Shown: positions 25,348 to 34,442, counted from the first letter of the stretch. The stretch: DNA of 64,000 bases from Paenibacillus aquistagni (GCF_900177815.1 NZ_FXAZ01000005.1:186001-250000), one strand, 5' to 3'. The notes: generated from the letters alone by a model not told the origin. Program-made: numbers and translations.

Positions 25348-26202
25348 ATGATCGAGTGGTATAAAGAGTATAAAGGACTATTATTTCGGCTTGCCTATCA
25401 ACTGACAGGATCGATAGCCGATGCGGAAGATGCCGTCCAAGAGGTATTTGTTAAATTGCATCGTGTTGATGCTGATCGAATTACAGAACCTAAAGCTTAT
25501 TTATGCAAGATGGTAACGAATCACTGTATGGATCAGCTGAAATCCGCACAAAAAAGACGTGAGCAGTATGTTGGGCCCTGGCTTCCTGAACCGCTCCCCC
25601 TTTTCGCACAAGACGATTATGAAGGTGTTATACAACAAGACCTGCTATCCTATGCCATGCTTGTCCTGCTGGAGAGACTGTCTCCTACTGAGCGAATTGT
25701 GTTTGTGCTGCGAGAGGCATTGTGCTTTGATTATCCTGTCATTGCAGAGCTCACGAATAAAACCGAAGCGAATTGCCGGAAGCTGATGAGCCGCGCCAAG
25801 TCAAAGATGGGGGTCTCAGAAGAGGACCTTCATAACCGTGAATGGCAGGACGAGGCATGGATACAGCAATTTATTCTGTCACTGACTAAAGGACAGGTAG
25901 ACACCGTCGTGTCGCTGCTGGCTGAGGATGTTGTGATTCTCTCTGATGGTGGCGGAAAAGTATCTGCTGCCTTGCGGCCGATTCGTACCCGTGATTTCGT
26001 ATCCCGCTTCTTGTTTGGCATTATACGCAAGTACAATTTGGCTGGAGCTTCTCTTGAAGTTACCACGCACAATGGGGAATGCTGCATTGTATTCCGAGAG
26101 AATGATCGGATCACAAGTGTTTACTTTTTACATGTCCGCAACGAGAAAATTCAACATATTTATATTATGCGCAATCCGGATAAGCTTGTTCATCTTATGT
26201 AG
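25348..26202 (+). CDS. ECF41-family sigma factor (SigJ-like) with SnoaL-like C-terminal domain
   Basis: This 284-residue protein has region 2 (residues 5-70: FRLAYQLTGSIADAEDAVQE), region 4 (residues 100-155: LLERLSPTERIVFVLRE) and a C-terminal NTF2/SnoaL-like extension of about 120 residues. The extension carries DGGGK at residues 200-204 and NPDKL near the end, the two hallmarks of ECF41 factors, where this domain tunes activity instead of a separate anti-sigma protein. ATG 25348 is chosen for GGAGG upstream; the frame opens earlier inside the oxidoreductase gene. The paired oxidoreductase and the GTCACA-N16-CGTT element upstream suggest a self-controlled unit. Confidence 0.9.
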   Translation: MIEWYKEYKGLLFRLAYQLTGSIADAEDAVQEVFVKLHRVDADRITEPKAYLCKMVTNHCMDQLKSAQKRREQYVGPWLPEPLPLFAQDDYEGVIQQDLLSYAMLVLLERLSPTERIVFVLREALCFDYPVIAELTNKTEANCRKLMSRAKSKMGVSEEDLHNREWQDEAWIQQFILSLTKGQVDTVVSLLAEDVVILSDGGGKVSAALRPIRTRDFVSRFLFGIIRKYNLAGASLEVTTHNGECCIVFRENDRITSVYFLHVRNEKIQHIYIMRNPDKLVHLM

Positions 26203-26235
26203 CATTCGCATGAGCATTTTCCGGGAAATAATCAT

Positions 26236-26277
26236 AAAGGATCTCAGCCCTCACGCGTGGAGGATGAGGTCCTTTTT
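26236..26277 (+). terminator. Terminator after ECF41 sigma gene
   Basis: AAAGGA...TCCTTT (26236-26241 with 26270-26275) encloses CTCA/TGAG and CTC/GAG steps and is followed by TT. Confidence 0.7.
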
Positions 26278-26386
26278 CACATGCTGCGTATCAGAACGAT
26301 GCTCTATGAAGCAGCCCTCTGCTCTCCTCTGTTGTCCTGCCCTTTCAACTTGTTACTTCTAAATAAATGAAGGGATTATCCATCCC

Positions 26387-26818
26387 TCACTTTACTTGGC
26401 TGATTGAAAGGCTCAGCTTATAGTTTCCATAACGAAGCAGCTCATCTAGAATATCATTAAGCTCTGCTGGGGTACTGATCCTCACTCTCATCCAATAGCA
26501 CCCTTCTCCACTAACCCGATGCAGCTCGGCAATATGTTTATGCTCTAGCGCATAGGCTTGAAAGGTGGAATGCGCCTTGGGCGAATGCAAAAATACCGTC
26601 ACGAACGCATGCACATGGAGACCGATCTTATCGGGATTCCATCGCAGGGTGTAGCCCTCAATCACGCCGAGATCCTGAAGCTTGCGAATACGTGCTCCCA
26701 CGGCTTGTCCTGTCATCGGGATGCGCTCGCCGATATGCTTATGGGAAAGGCTTGAATCCATAAGTAAATGCTCAAGAATTTGAAGATCAATCTCATCGAT
26801 ATCTGGTTTTGTATTCAT
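26387..26818 (-). CDS. Lrp/AsnC-family transcriptional regulator
   Basis: This 143-residue protein has an N-terminal winged helix (residues 5-60: DEIDLQILEHLLMDSSLSH, then TGQAVGARIRKLQDLGVIEG) and a C-terminal RAM/Lrp ligand domain (HVHAFVTVFLHSP, then ELHRVSGEGCYWMRVR). The start at 26818 is supported by AAAGGA; the frame extends six codons upstream. It is divergent from the MBL hydrolase gene at 26945 with 126 bases between, so it may control that gene. The effector is unknown. Confidence 0.88.
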   Translation of the reverse strand: MNTKPDIDEIDLQILEHLLMDSSLSHKHIGERIPMTGQAVGARIRKLQDLGVIEGYTLRWNPDKIGLHVHAFVTVFLHSPKAHSTFQAYALEHKHIAELHRVSGEGCYWMRVRISTPAELNDILDELLRYGNYKLSLSISQVK

Positions 26819-26944
26819 CGTCAACAATCCTTTCAATATGAAAGTAAAACATACGCAATCGCTTCACGAGGTCATGTGCATCTGCGCTCGCTTTTTCTAC
26901 AATAGTATCAGACGCACATTCATAATGAAAAGAGGATGACCCAT

Positions 26945-27703
26945 ATGAAATTACAGCTCGTTCGACACGCTACACTGTGGATGGTTTATAGCGAACATCA
27001 ATGGCTGATCGATCCGATGTTCAGTGACCAAGGCGCTAATCCACCGATCATTCATTCTTCCAATGATAAGCGCAATCCGCTTGTTCCTTTGCCGTTCTCG
27101 GTCCACGACATCCTTCATCCCGATACGATTCTACTCACGCATCTCCATCAGGATCATTGGGATGAGGCAGCTCAATCTGCTTTGGACCAATCTCTGCCTA
27201 TCCTTTGCCAGCCTGAGGATGAACCGAGCATTCGAGATAATGGATTCCGTCATGTTACCGCGATTGAAGACCACTATTCCTGCAACGGTGTAACCTTATC
27301 ACGAACAAGCGGACAGCACGGAACAGGAGAGGTTGGGGAATGGATGGGCAGCGTATCCGGCTTCGTGTTCCAAGCGGACAACGAACCGACCGTGTATGTT
27401 GCGGGGGACACCATATGGTGTGAGGACGTTCGCCAAGCATTGGATGCCTATCAGCCTGATATTATCATTGTTAACGCAGGGGCAGCTCAATTTGTCATGG
27501 GAGATCCTATTACCATGAACGCCGATGATATTGTCCAAGTATGCCGATACGCACCTCAATCAAAGGTCATCGCAGTACACATGGATACGATTAATCACTG
27601 TCATGAAACGAGAACGATATTAAGACAGAAGCTGAATCAGGAAGGATTACTTGATCAGGTAACCATTCCCGAGGATGGAGAATGGCTTGTGATAGGATCA
27701 TGA
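26945..27703 (+). CDS. MBL-fold metallo-hydrolase (UlaG-like)
   Basis: This 252-residue protein has the metallo-beta-lactamase metal motif THLHQDHWDEAA near residue 65, an upstream LIDPMFSD turn, and later SGQHGTGEVGEWMGS, VYVAGDTIW and AVHMDTINH, which supply the other metal ligands. The D-P near the start and the short length suggest the UlaG-like branch of the superfamily. ATG 26945 is chosen for AAGAGG 9 bases upstream. It is divergent from the Lrp gene. Substrate unknown. Confidence 0.85.
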   Translation: MKLQLVRHATLWMVYSEHQWLIDPMFSDQGANPPIIHSSNDKRNPLVPLPFSVHDILHPDTILLTHLHQDHWDEAAQSALDQSLPILCQPEDEPSIRDNGFRHVTAIEDHYSCNGVTLSRTSGQHGTGEVGEWMGSVSGFVFQADNEPTVYVAGDTIWCEDVRQALDAYQPDIIIVNAGAAQFVMGDPITMNADDIVQVCRYAPQSKVIAVHMDTINHCHETRTILRQKLNQEGLLDQVTIPEDGEWLVIGS

Positions 27704-27996
27704 ACATTAGCTCGTGTAGAAGAAGAGGTTCCCGCCAAGAGATCTATAGGATATAGCATAAAATACTTGTGTTGAAGCAAGCCTTAGGTGAACGACTGTG
27801 TGGAGAGGCAGCTTGTATCGCCGCAAGTAAATGATGGCAATGATGGTTTTGTCATGGTCTCGTATAGGCAAGACCATCATGCAGTACTAGGAAAATAACG
27901 AAAAGAAAGCGGGCGTTATTGAAAGAAAAAGTGAATATATACTTTCTTTTGCTTACATTTTTCAAATATCCTATCGATTTAGGCGGTATTTGCATG
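27704..27996. other. Intergenic stretch before tRNA-Lys
   Basis: About 290 bases with no credible gene. ATGGTCT/AGACCAT (27854-27860 with 27871-27877) can form a hairpin without a T-run. Confidence 0.4.
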
Positions 27997-28025
27997 TTTA
28001 CACAAGCTTTAAATAGGACTATAAT
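27997..28025 (+). promoter_or_regulatory. Sigma-A promoter of tRNA-Lys
   Basis: TTTACA (27997-28002), a 17-base spacer and a perfect TATAAT (28020-28025). The TATAAT lies in a small palindrome, GGACTATAATAGTCC. The tRNA begins 78 bases downstream. Confidence 0.75.
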
Positions 28026-28102
28026 AGTCCCATAAGCGACGCACGATACCTTACATTGAAGGTTAGGCATGAGACTATAAGTTCACACTCGAAGCTGAAT
28101 AT

Positions 28103-28178
28103 GGGTTCTTAGCTCAGTTGGTAGAGCAGTTGACTCTTAATCATCAGGTCGAGGGTTCGAACCCCTCAGAACCCACCA
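28103..28178 (+). tRNA. tRNA-Lys (anticodon CTT)
   Basis: A 76-base cloverleaf: acceptor GGGTTCT/AGAACCC, D-arm GCTCAGTTGGTAGAGC, anticodon loop CTCTTAA, variable AGGTC, T-arm GAGGGTTCGAACCCCTC, discriminator A and encoded CCA. The anticodon stem GTTGA/TCATC has one T-T mismatch at the second pair. Confidence 0.93.
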
Positions 28179-28193
28179 TATCCAACAACCAAG

Positions 28194-28216
28194 ACGGCAG
28201 AGATGCCGTTTTTTTG
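28194..28216 (+). terminator. Terminator of tRNA-Lys
   Basis: ACGGCA (28194-28199) pairs with TGCCGT (28204-28209), followed by seven T. Confidence 0.9.
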
Positions 28217-28349
28217 TTTTCTGTTATATTCCCTATCATCCCCATCCATTGGGATAGCAACAATGATTAAGCTAATTACCGTATCTGTTCACCCAGTCGG
28301 ATTTCGATGCTTTGTTTTATCCTATTGATTATTTCTCTGCTTTCAAAAA

Positions 28350-28406
28350 CAAAAAATACCGTTGAGCATAAACACACCCAGAGTGTTTTCTGACTTCTAC
28401 GGTATT
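28350..28406 (-). terminator. Terminator of DinB-like gene
   Basis: AATACCGT (28355-28362) pairs with ACGGTATT (28399-28406), with inner AAACAC/GTGTTT. On the minus strand TTTTTTG follows. Confidence 0.65.
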
Positions 28407-28451
28407 AGTAGGATCTAACTCATTTCCACTTGACGATCTGTTATGATTAAA

Positions 28452-28955
28452 TTACATTTTCGGGGCTTCCATGCCAAAGTTAGCCCACTCTTCTTTGGAC
28501 GGGCCATATATGCCAGGTACGCTTAATCCAGCTTGCCGCATAAGAACCGTCAGTTGTCCGCGGTGGTGGCTTTGATGCAGAATCAAAAACAGCAATAATG
28601 ACCCATTCGGTATGTGCTGGCCTAGAAAATCGATTTGTTCTGTTAAGGTGCTGTCGTTCCATTGCGATTTGACGGCATGAACGAAGGCCGCACTGGCTTG
28701 CTGATAGCTGTCCGCGATAAATGCTGCCGAAGCAGGAACAGGCCAATCTTCAACTGGCGCTTCAAACGTCAAATTCGTATTCGAAGCAATGATGCGAATG
28801 GCCGCAACGGTATGCCATGCAGTTCGTCCTAACGTCCAGTTCTCTGAAGTGATTTCCTGCTGAAGCGACTCATCCGTTAGATGGTTCAATATTCTCTGTG
28901 TTGCTCCAGCTTCATAATCCCATGTTGATAAAAAATGATCTAAGGTTAGAAACAT
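28452..28955 (-). CDS. DinB-family protein
   Basis: This 167-residue protein has the four-helix DinB layout with histidines expected to bind a metal: TAWHTVAAI near residue 48 and LFLILHQSHHRGQLTVLM near residues 123-140. Members include mycothiol- or bacillithiol-dependent transferases and damage-inducible proteins of unknown activity. It is divergent from the WYL regulator gene, with about 104 bases between, and that regulator is the likely controller. Confidence 0.85.
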   Translation of the reverse strand: MFLTLDHFLSTWDYEAGATQRILNHLTDESLQQEITSENWTLGRTAWHTVAAIRIIASNTNLTFEAPVEDWPVPASAAFIADSYQQASAAFVHAVKSQWNDSTLTEQIDFLGQHIPNGSLLLFLILHQSHHRGQLTVLMRQAGLSVPGIYGPSKEEWANFGMEAPKM

Positions 28956-29059
28956 ACAATACCTCCTGAACGCTTTTTACATTATCCATTCGCCAATCGT
29001 TTGGATCATCCTTCCATTTCATAATAAAAATTTGCATCAAATATATAAGGAGCACGCTT

Positions 29060-30049
29060 ATGGCTAAAATGGATAATATGATGGCTATTCTCTGGATGCT
29101 GCATTCGGGAAAAAGAGTGACTGCAAAGCAAATCTCAGAAAAGCTAGAAATGAATATAAGAACGGTTTACCGTTATATCGATGCACTTTCTGCCAGTGGT
29201 GTACCGATCATCGCTGACCCAGGACATCATGGAGGCTATACCCTATTGAAGCATTTTATCGAGAGCCCTCTTCTCTTTGATGTTGATGAGAAGACGGCCT
29301 TGCTTCAAGCCGCTGATTTGGCAAGACAAGCGGGGTATTTCTCAGGAGAAGCACTAGATCGTGCAGCGTCCAAGCTAACCTTGCATTCCAATCAAGAGCA
29401 GGAGAAGAGAATAACGGAACATTTAGAAGGGTTTGAAGTTCTGCACCCAATTGGTCCAATGTTTTCTAAGCCCATATTGAAGGAAATGGAACAAGGCATT
29501 CTTAACGGCATATCTATCGAAATCGAATACCATACAAACCGTGAAGAGCAGCCGAAGCAAAGGATTGTTGACCCTTACGGGATTATTTATTGGAACCATA
29601 ACTGGTATGTGATTGCATTTTGCCAGCTTAGACAGGACATCCGAAGCTTTAGAGTAGATCGAATTAGCAGTGTGACTCATACAGAGATGACTTTTGAGCG
29701 TCCAGAGCCATTTTCCGCAGGTGAGTTTTTTATGAATAGCCTGCTTCCAGAAGCTCAAGATCAAGACGCTCTTATTCCTTTCGTCCTTGGAGGCAAGGCA
29801 AGCGCATTGGATAGCTTGTGCCAGCATTGGTTTTTAGCACATCATGTGAAAGAACGGACTTCAACGGCGGCGATCTTTTTACTAGAGGAAGAAGCAATGC
29901 TAGCCTATGTACCCTATTTGCTGCTGCCCTACGGCAAATCGGTTCACGTTCTTGAACCGTACAGCCTAAAGCAAAAGATGATTGAGGTCCTTCAAGAGCT
30001 CATTCAAAATTATCAAGCTGAGAACTTTACTGACAGCAGATGTCAGTGA
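29060..30049 (+). CDS. WYL-domain transcriptional regulator (YafY-like)
   Basis: This 329-residue protein has an N-terminal HTH_11-type winged helix (residues 5-60: KRVTAKQISEKLEMNIRTVY), a middle WYL domain (residues 135-215: IEIEYHTNREEQPKQRIVD, YWNHNWYVIAFCQLRQD, FRVDRISSV) and a C-terminal WCX-like extension. WYL domains bind nucleic acid or nucleotide-like ligands. It is flanked by the divergent DinB gene and the downstream DJ-1/PfpI gene, both likely targets. Its terminator overlaps its own stop codon. Confidence 0.88.
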   Translation: MAKMDNMMAILWMLHSGKRVTAKQISEKLEMNIRTVYRYIDALSASGVPIIADPGHHGGYTLLKHFIESPLLFDVDEKTALLQAADLARQAGYFSGEALDRAASKLTLHSNQEQEKRITEHLEGFEVLHPIGPMFSKPILKEMEQGILNGISIEIEYHTNREEQPKQRIVDPYGIIYWNHNWYVIAFCQLRQDIRSFRVDRISSVTHTEMTFERPEPFSAGEFFMNSLLPEAQDQDALIPFVLGGKASALDSLCQHWFLAHHVKERTSTAAIFLLEEEAMLAYVPYLLLPYGKSVHVLEPYSLKQKMIEVLQELIQNYQAENFTDSRCQ

Positions 30050-30058
30050 AGTTTTTTT
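30023..30058 (+). terminator. Terminator overlapping the WYL regulator stop codon
   Basis: AACTTTACTGACA (30023-30035) pairs with TGTCAGTGAAGTT (30041-30053) with one G-T pair, then TTTTT. The TGA stop at 30047-30049 lies inside the second arm. Confidence 0.8.
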
Positions 30059-30099
30059 ATGATAGACATATCGTAAAATAAGCAATAAAAGGAGCGTAC

Positions 30100-30732
30100 A
30101 TGATGCGAAAACCAAATGTATATCTTTATGTATTTGATACCATGGCGGATTGGGAGATCGGTTATTTAACCCCTGAACTCCACTCAGGAAGGTATTTTAA
30201 AAAGGGATTGGCGCCATTAGAAGTCATTGCAGTGGGCATGGATAAGCGGCCTGTGACGACAATGGGAGGCTTGAACATCCTGCCTCGACTTACTGTAAAG
30301 GAGTGTGTTCTGGAAGATACGGATGCTCTCATTCTTCCAGGGGGAGATACGTGGTTGGAAGCGATCCATGAGCCTATTCTTCAAAAAGCTTCTCAAGCGC
30401 TAGAGAACGGTGCTGTAGTTGCAGCCATCTGTGGGGCAACCTTGGGACTGGCGAAGATGGGATTACTAGACACCAGAAGGCATACGAGCAATAATCTTGA
30501 ATATATGAAAATGACTTGCCCCAAATATAATGGGGAACTCTATTATGAAATGGAAGCAGCCGTAGCGGATGGCAACTTGGTTACAGCATCCGGGGCTGCT
30601 CCGTTGGAATTTGCAAAGCAGGTGCTAGAGGTGCTGGATGTATTCGAACCCGAAACCCTGCAGGCATGGTTCAATCTGTACAAGACTCAAGAGCCCCAAT
30701 ACTTCTTCGAGCTCATGCATGCGATTAAATAG
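30100..30732 (+). CDS. DJ-1/PfpI-family protein (type 1 glutamine amidotransferase-like)
   Basis: This 210-residue protein has the DJ-1/PfpI core: LILPGGDTWLEA near residue 85 and the nucleophile-elbow cysteine in AAICGATLGLAKMGLL near residue 110, then VTASGAAPLEFAKQVL. It resembles the Bacillus YdeA type. AAAGGAG lies 5-6 bases before the first ATG. Possible roles are deglycase, chaperone or amidase; none can be proven here. The gene follows the WYL regulator but has a terminator in between, so it probably has its own promoter. Confidence 0.85.
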   Translation: MMRKPNVYLYVFDTMADWEIGYLTPELHSGRYFKKGLAPLEVIAVGMDKRPVTTMGGLNILPRLTVKECVLEDTDALILPGGDTWLEAIHEPILQKASQALENGAVVAAICGATLGLAKMGLLDTRRHTSNNLEYMKMTCPKYNGELYYEMEAAVADGNLVTASGAAPLEFAKQVLEVLDVFEPETLQAWFNLYKTQEPQYFFELMHAIK

Positions 30733-30810
30733 CAATGATGAAGCAACAGCTTAGATGTTATCTGTCGAATTAACATTACGCTGGTTCTAAATCAAATGCT
30801 GTTCTAGTCA

Positions 30811-30845
30811 AGAGATGTCTCTTTTTTGAGGTATCTCTTTTTTTG
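30811..30845 (+). terminator. Terminator after DJ-1/PfpI gene
   Basis: GAGATGTCTC (30812-30821) pairs with GAGGTATCTC (30828-30837), with two G-T pairs, followed by seven T. Confidence 0.75.
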
Positions 30846-30986
30846 TTATGCCAGATACGCCAGATCAAAACACTGGATCCCTCCTTTATCCATTTTTTTT
30901 GGCAAATGGAAGATAGATGTCCTTTTCGAGCCCTAATCGGTCTTATTCATAGGATGATGTGATCGGTATCAGATCAAAGCAAGCTT

Positions 30987-32468
30987 CTAGTTTGTTCGAT
31001 CAAGCAGGTGCTGCAAAGAAAGCTTAGGCTTGCAGCCCGCATACAGCCGCTCGCCATCTGAATACCCCTCTTCTCTTCCGTTCAGCTCCTGAATCAGAAG
31101 AGTACGGAGTCGGCTTGCTTCCTCCTGATACGCTTCATCTCCAATCGCATTGTGAAGCTCTGTTGGATCATGAAGAAGATCAAATAGCTGCTCTTCGCCT
31201 GTTTGCGAATACCAGATGTACTTGTGTCTTCCATCCGTAATCCACTGATTGGACTGCATGCCATAAGCATGCTCTCCGTGCAGATAGTGGCGCCAATCTT
31301 TCTTTTCTCCTCGTGCCAGACCTAATATACTCTCTCCATCGATTCCATCAGGAATCGTTAATCCTGCGGCATCCAGCAGAGTTGGCATGATATCACGCAT
31401 CTCAATCACTTCTTGGAGCTTCGTTCCCCTTGCTAATCCCAACTGATTGCCCGGATCGTTCAGAATAAAAGGAACATGGGCACTTCCTTCATAGGGCAGC
31501 GCCTTGCGATAAAGATGATGATCGCCTAGCATATCGCCATGATCGGACGTAAACATTATGATCGTGTTGTTTAACACGCCGTACTCTCGCAAGGCTTGCA
31601 TATATCGGCCGATTTGATGATCCAGATGTGTAATCAGTCCGTAGTAGCCAGCAAGCGCACGATCCAGCCTGCGCTTTGGGACGAGACCTTTTCCCGTGAC
31701 GGGATTGAGTCCCTCCAAGCCAGGATCGTTGGTATCCGCCCAATCTCCTATTGGCCGTGCAGGCATCGCTTCCTGCGCGTACATGTCCCAATACGCCTGT
31801 GGCGGATCGAGCGGCGGATGAGGTCTAACGAAGGACATCCATAGGAAGAAAGGCTTGGTCGTATCTCTTCTTCTTAGGAAATCAATCGACTCCGTCACCA
31901 CCCAATTCGTAGGATGCAAAGACTCCGGCAAGGTCCAAGGACGCGCAACAGTAGAAGCATTGCAATCAAGGCCAAGGTCCAGCATATCTTGCTCTGCTCC
32001 AGCTCGCTCTCTTAGCCACGGAAGGTAATCATCCGCATGGTCAAAGTGATTCGCAGCCGTAATTCTTGTACGATTCCGATTATACAAGGTGTAGCCATCA
32101 TGCAATCTAACATTGTGGAAGCCAAGCAGGCTGCGGGTAGGATTCACATGCATCTTGCCGACACATTGCGTATGATAGCCGGCGCGCGCTAATTCACCCG
32201 GCAGGGTTGTGTCGTAACGCCAAGGCACGCTGACATCGTAGCCGACGCGGCCATGGGATACTTGGCTCAAGCCGGTAAAGATGGCCGCTCTTGCCGGCAC
32301 GCAAGAGGGCGTCGCCGAATAAGCCCGCTCGAAGCGTATGCCGGTTCGAGCGAGCTCATCTAGATTGGGTGTATCCACAATCGGATGCCCCTCAATGCTC
32401 ATGCAATCGTATCGCATCTGATCCACAGTGATCAGCAATAGGTTCGGTCTTGCTTCTGTACTTAACAT
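30987..32468 (-). CDS. Type I sulfatase (arylsulfatase family)
   Basis: This 493-residue protein has the sulfatase metal site NLLLITVDQMRYD (residues 9-21), the formylglycine motif SCVPARAAIFTG with modified Cys56 (C-x-P-x-R) and the later metal/catalytic segments FTSDHGDMLGDH and YRKALPYEGS. There is no signal peptide, so it acts in the cytoplasm on an imported sulfated compound. The Cys needs conversion to formylglycine by a separate enzyme that is not in this window. ATG 32468 is chosen for GAGGAGG 7 bases upstream; the frame runs 29 codons further without a binding site. It stands alone beside the MFS exporter gene. Confidence 0.9.
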   Translation of the reverse strand: MLSTEARPNLLLITVDQMRYDCMSIEGHPIVDTPNLDELARTGIRFERAYSATPSCVPARAAIFTGLSQVSHGRVGYDVSVPWRYDTTLPGELARAGYHTQCVGKMHVNPTRSLLGFHNVRLHDGYTLYNRNRTRITAANHFDHADDYLPWLRERAGAEQDMLDLGLDCNASTVARPWTLPESLHPTNWVVTESIDFLRRRDTTKPFFLWMSFVRPHPPLDPPQAYWDMYAQEAMPARPIGDWADTNDPGLEGLNPVTGKGLVPKRRLDRALAGYYGLITHLDHQIGRYMQALREYGVLNNTIIMFTSDHGDMLGDHHLYRKALPYEGSAHVPFILNDPGNQLGLARGTKLQEVIEMRDIMPTLLDAAGLTIPDGIDGESILGLARGEKKDWRHYLHGEHAYGMQSNQWITDGRHKYIWYSQTGEEQLFDLLHDPTELHNAIGDEAYQEEASRLRTLLIQELNGREEGYSDGERLYAGCKPKLSLQHLLDRTN

Positions 32469-32733
32469 CTGCAAAGCCTCCTCGATCATGATAGTAGCGT
32501 GACCTGTCCTACTCCATTCATACTTCGAGGTTAGCATATCTATTCGAACATTCATACCCTTGAAGCTGTATCACATATGACAAAGCGTGATGACCCTTGC
32601 ATCCCCAATCATCAATATGTTGAAATGCCTCGCTAATGACGTTATCTATCAGGACCTTAAGCGATCAATTGTAACAAGGTGAACCCTTGATTGACACAGA
32701 AGTTCCCATTCAATAGGGAGCCCAGCTCGTTTC

Positions 32734-34194
32734 TTATCCTGCTGCTGCATGCCGCTTGGCAGATCGAGCCTGAACCATGCGCCAGCCGGTTAACAAGGCT
32801 GCAGCCAGGCAGATGCAAGCGGATATCGTAAAGACTACGTGCATGCCGGACAAGAAGATATCTGGACGTCCCGGAATCAATCCCGTTACACGATGTCCTG
32901 CCTTAGCGCTCATAACTTGGAACAGGATCGTCGTAGCCAACGTAATCCCCACGACCATGCCGACATTTCTGACAAGCGAATTCACGCTGCCGGCTGAACC
33001 GAGCTGCGTTCTCGGTACTTGAGCCATAATCAAAGAGTTGTTCGGCGATTGGAACAAGCCGCTGCCGATGCCTTGCATTGCGATCCAGATGCCAACGGTT
33101 ATAATCGAGCTTCCATCATGCAGATAAGCAAGACCAAACTGAGCGATAACCATGACGACAAGACCAGCAAAGGTCAAAAGCTCAGAACCGATCTTATCCG
33201 ACATCGCGCCGCTGATTGGTGCAACAATGACCATGCAGATCGGAAGCAGCATAAGCAGAAAGCCGGCGCGGAAGGGTGAAAGATTAAGCATATTCTGGGC
33301 ATAGAACGGCGCGATAATGTTAAAGCAGAAGTTCGCCGTAAAGACAAGGAAGCCGCATAGGATGCTTACGGAGAACAGTGGATTTTTAAACAAAGACAAT
33401 TGTACCAGCGGCTCTTGGCGCTTCCATTCTACGTGAAGGAACACGACAAACGTAACGACAGCCGCTGCAAGCGATGCGATAATCCAAGCGCTGCTGTATC
33501 CAATCTCTTGTCCTAATAGAAGACCGGCGAACAGCGTGATAATGAATATCGCAAACAGCATGCTTCCCGGTGCATCCACCTTCGCCTTGACCCTCACAAG
33601 GTCGCGAGGCAGCACCTTCTGCCCCATCAAGATCGCAATCAGGCCGATCGGAATATTGACCCAGAAGATATACTCCCAGCCAAGCGATGACACAATAATC
33701 CCGCCCAAGCTCGGGCCTGCAATGCTTCCAAGCGATACAAAGGTGCCAATAAGCCCTAAAGACTTCCCCCGCTCCTGCGGCGGAAAGATATCCGTTACAA
33801 TTCCTTGGCTGTTCGCCATCGTCATCGATGCGCCAAGGGCTTGAACAACGCGCGCGAAGATCAGAAAGGATAAGGATTCACTTAATCCGCACAGCAAAGA
33901 ACCGATCACAAACACGATCGTACCCAGCTTGAAGATCCGTATCTTGCCAGCGATGTCCCCTAGTCTGCCGAAAATAAGGATGGATGCGCAGATTGCCATC
34001 AGATACCCTGTCGTAACCCATTGAATCTGCCCAATAGGAAGTCCAAGCTCCTTCGACAGCACTGGCAATGCAATATTCACAATGCTCCCATCGAGCGTTG
34101 ACATAAACGTAAATAAATTCAGCACAATGAGGATAATCCAGCGTTTCTTCTGAATCTCGGCATCCTCTTGATAGCTGCCTAGAATTGCACTCAT
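32734..34194 (-). CDS. MFS drug exporter, DHA2 (14-TM) family
   Basis: This 486-residue protein has about 14 membrane segments and the DHA2 signatures STLDGSIVNIALPVLSKEL in segment 1, GRLGDIAGKIRIF after segment 2 (motif A) and GSIAGPSLGGIIVSSLGWEY (motif C, antiporter type). ATG 34194 is supported by AGGAGAGG upstream; the frame opens 13 codons earlier in the operator zone. A MarR gene is divergent and two mirrored copies of a 19-bp operator lie between them, so the exporter is probably induced when a toxic compound releases the repressor. Confidence 0.92.
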   Translation of the reverse strand: MSAILGSYQEDAEIQKKRWIILIVLNLFTFMSTLDGSIVNIALPVLSKELGLPIGQIQWVTTGYLMAICASILIFGRLGDIAGKIRIFKLGTIVFVIGSLLCGLSESLSFLIFARVVQALGASMTMANSQGIVTDIFPPQERGKSLGLIGTFVSLGSIAGPSLGGIIVSSLGWEYIFWVNIPIGLIAILMGQKVLPRDLVRVKAKVDAPGSMLFAIFIITLFAGLLLGQEIGYSSAWIIASLAAAVVTFVVFLHVEWKRQEPLVQLSLFKNPLFSVSILCGFLVFTANFCFNIIAPFYAQNMLNLSPFRAGFLLMLLPICMVIVAPISGAMSDKIGSELLTFAGLVVMVIAQFGLAYLHDGSSIITVGIWIAMQGIGSGLFQSPNNSLIMAQVPRTQLGSAGSVNSLVRNVGMVVGITLATTILFQVMSAKAGHRVTGLIPGRPDIFLSGMHVVFTISACICLAAALLTGWRMVQARSAKRHAAAG

Positions 34195-34233
34195 GCTTTC
34201 CTCTCCTGCCTCTATAATATAAAATAAATTCAT

Positions 34234-34298
34234 GTTGTTGCGTGCGCAACTAATATAATAATTCTAGTGTAATCCATTTTAGTTGCGCACGCAACAAT
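34234..34298. promoter_or_regulatory. Paired MarR operators between MFS exporter and MarR gene
   Basis: TTGTTGCGTGCGCAACTAA (34234-34252) and its exact reverse complement TTAGTTGCGCACGCAACAA (34280-34298) are separated by 27 bases. Each copy contains a near-palindrome, GTTGCG-TG-CGCAAC. The spacing and placement over the MFS promoter suggest cooperative binding of two MarR dimers. Confidence 0.8.
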
Positions 34299-34442
34299 TC
34301 GAGTGATGTAATCGCATCTTTTTTGATCAATCGCATGAATGGGCCCCAATATTTATAGATATGGTAAACTATATACTGGAGCTTGCCCCCATAAGCGGCA
34401 TTTTCGTCATTTATCCATTTATGATAATAGAGGTGTGTTTCG

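Noticed and set aside
27852..28070. Minus-strand 72-codon frame before tRNA-Lys
   Set aside because: It runs through the tRNA-Lys promoter and has no binding site or domain.
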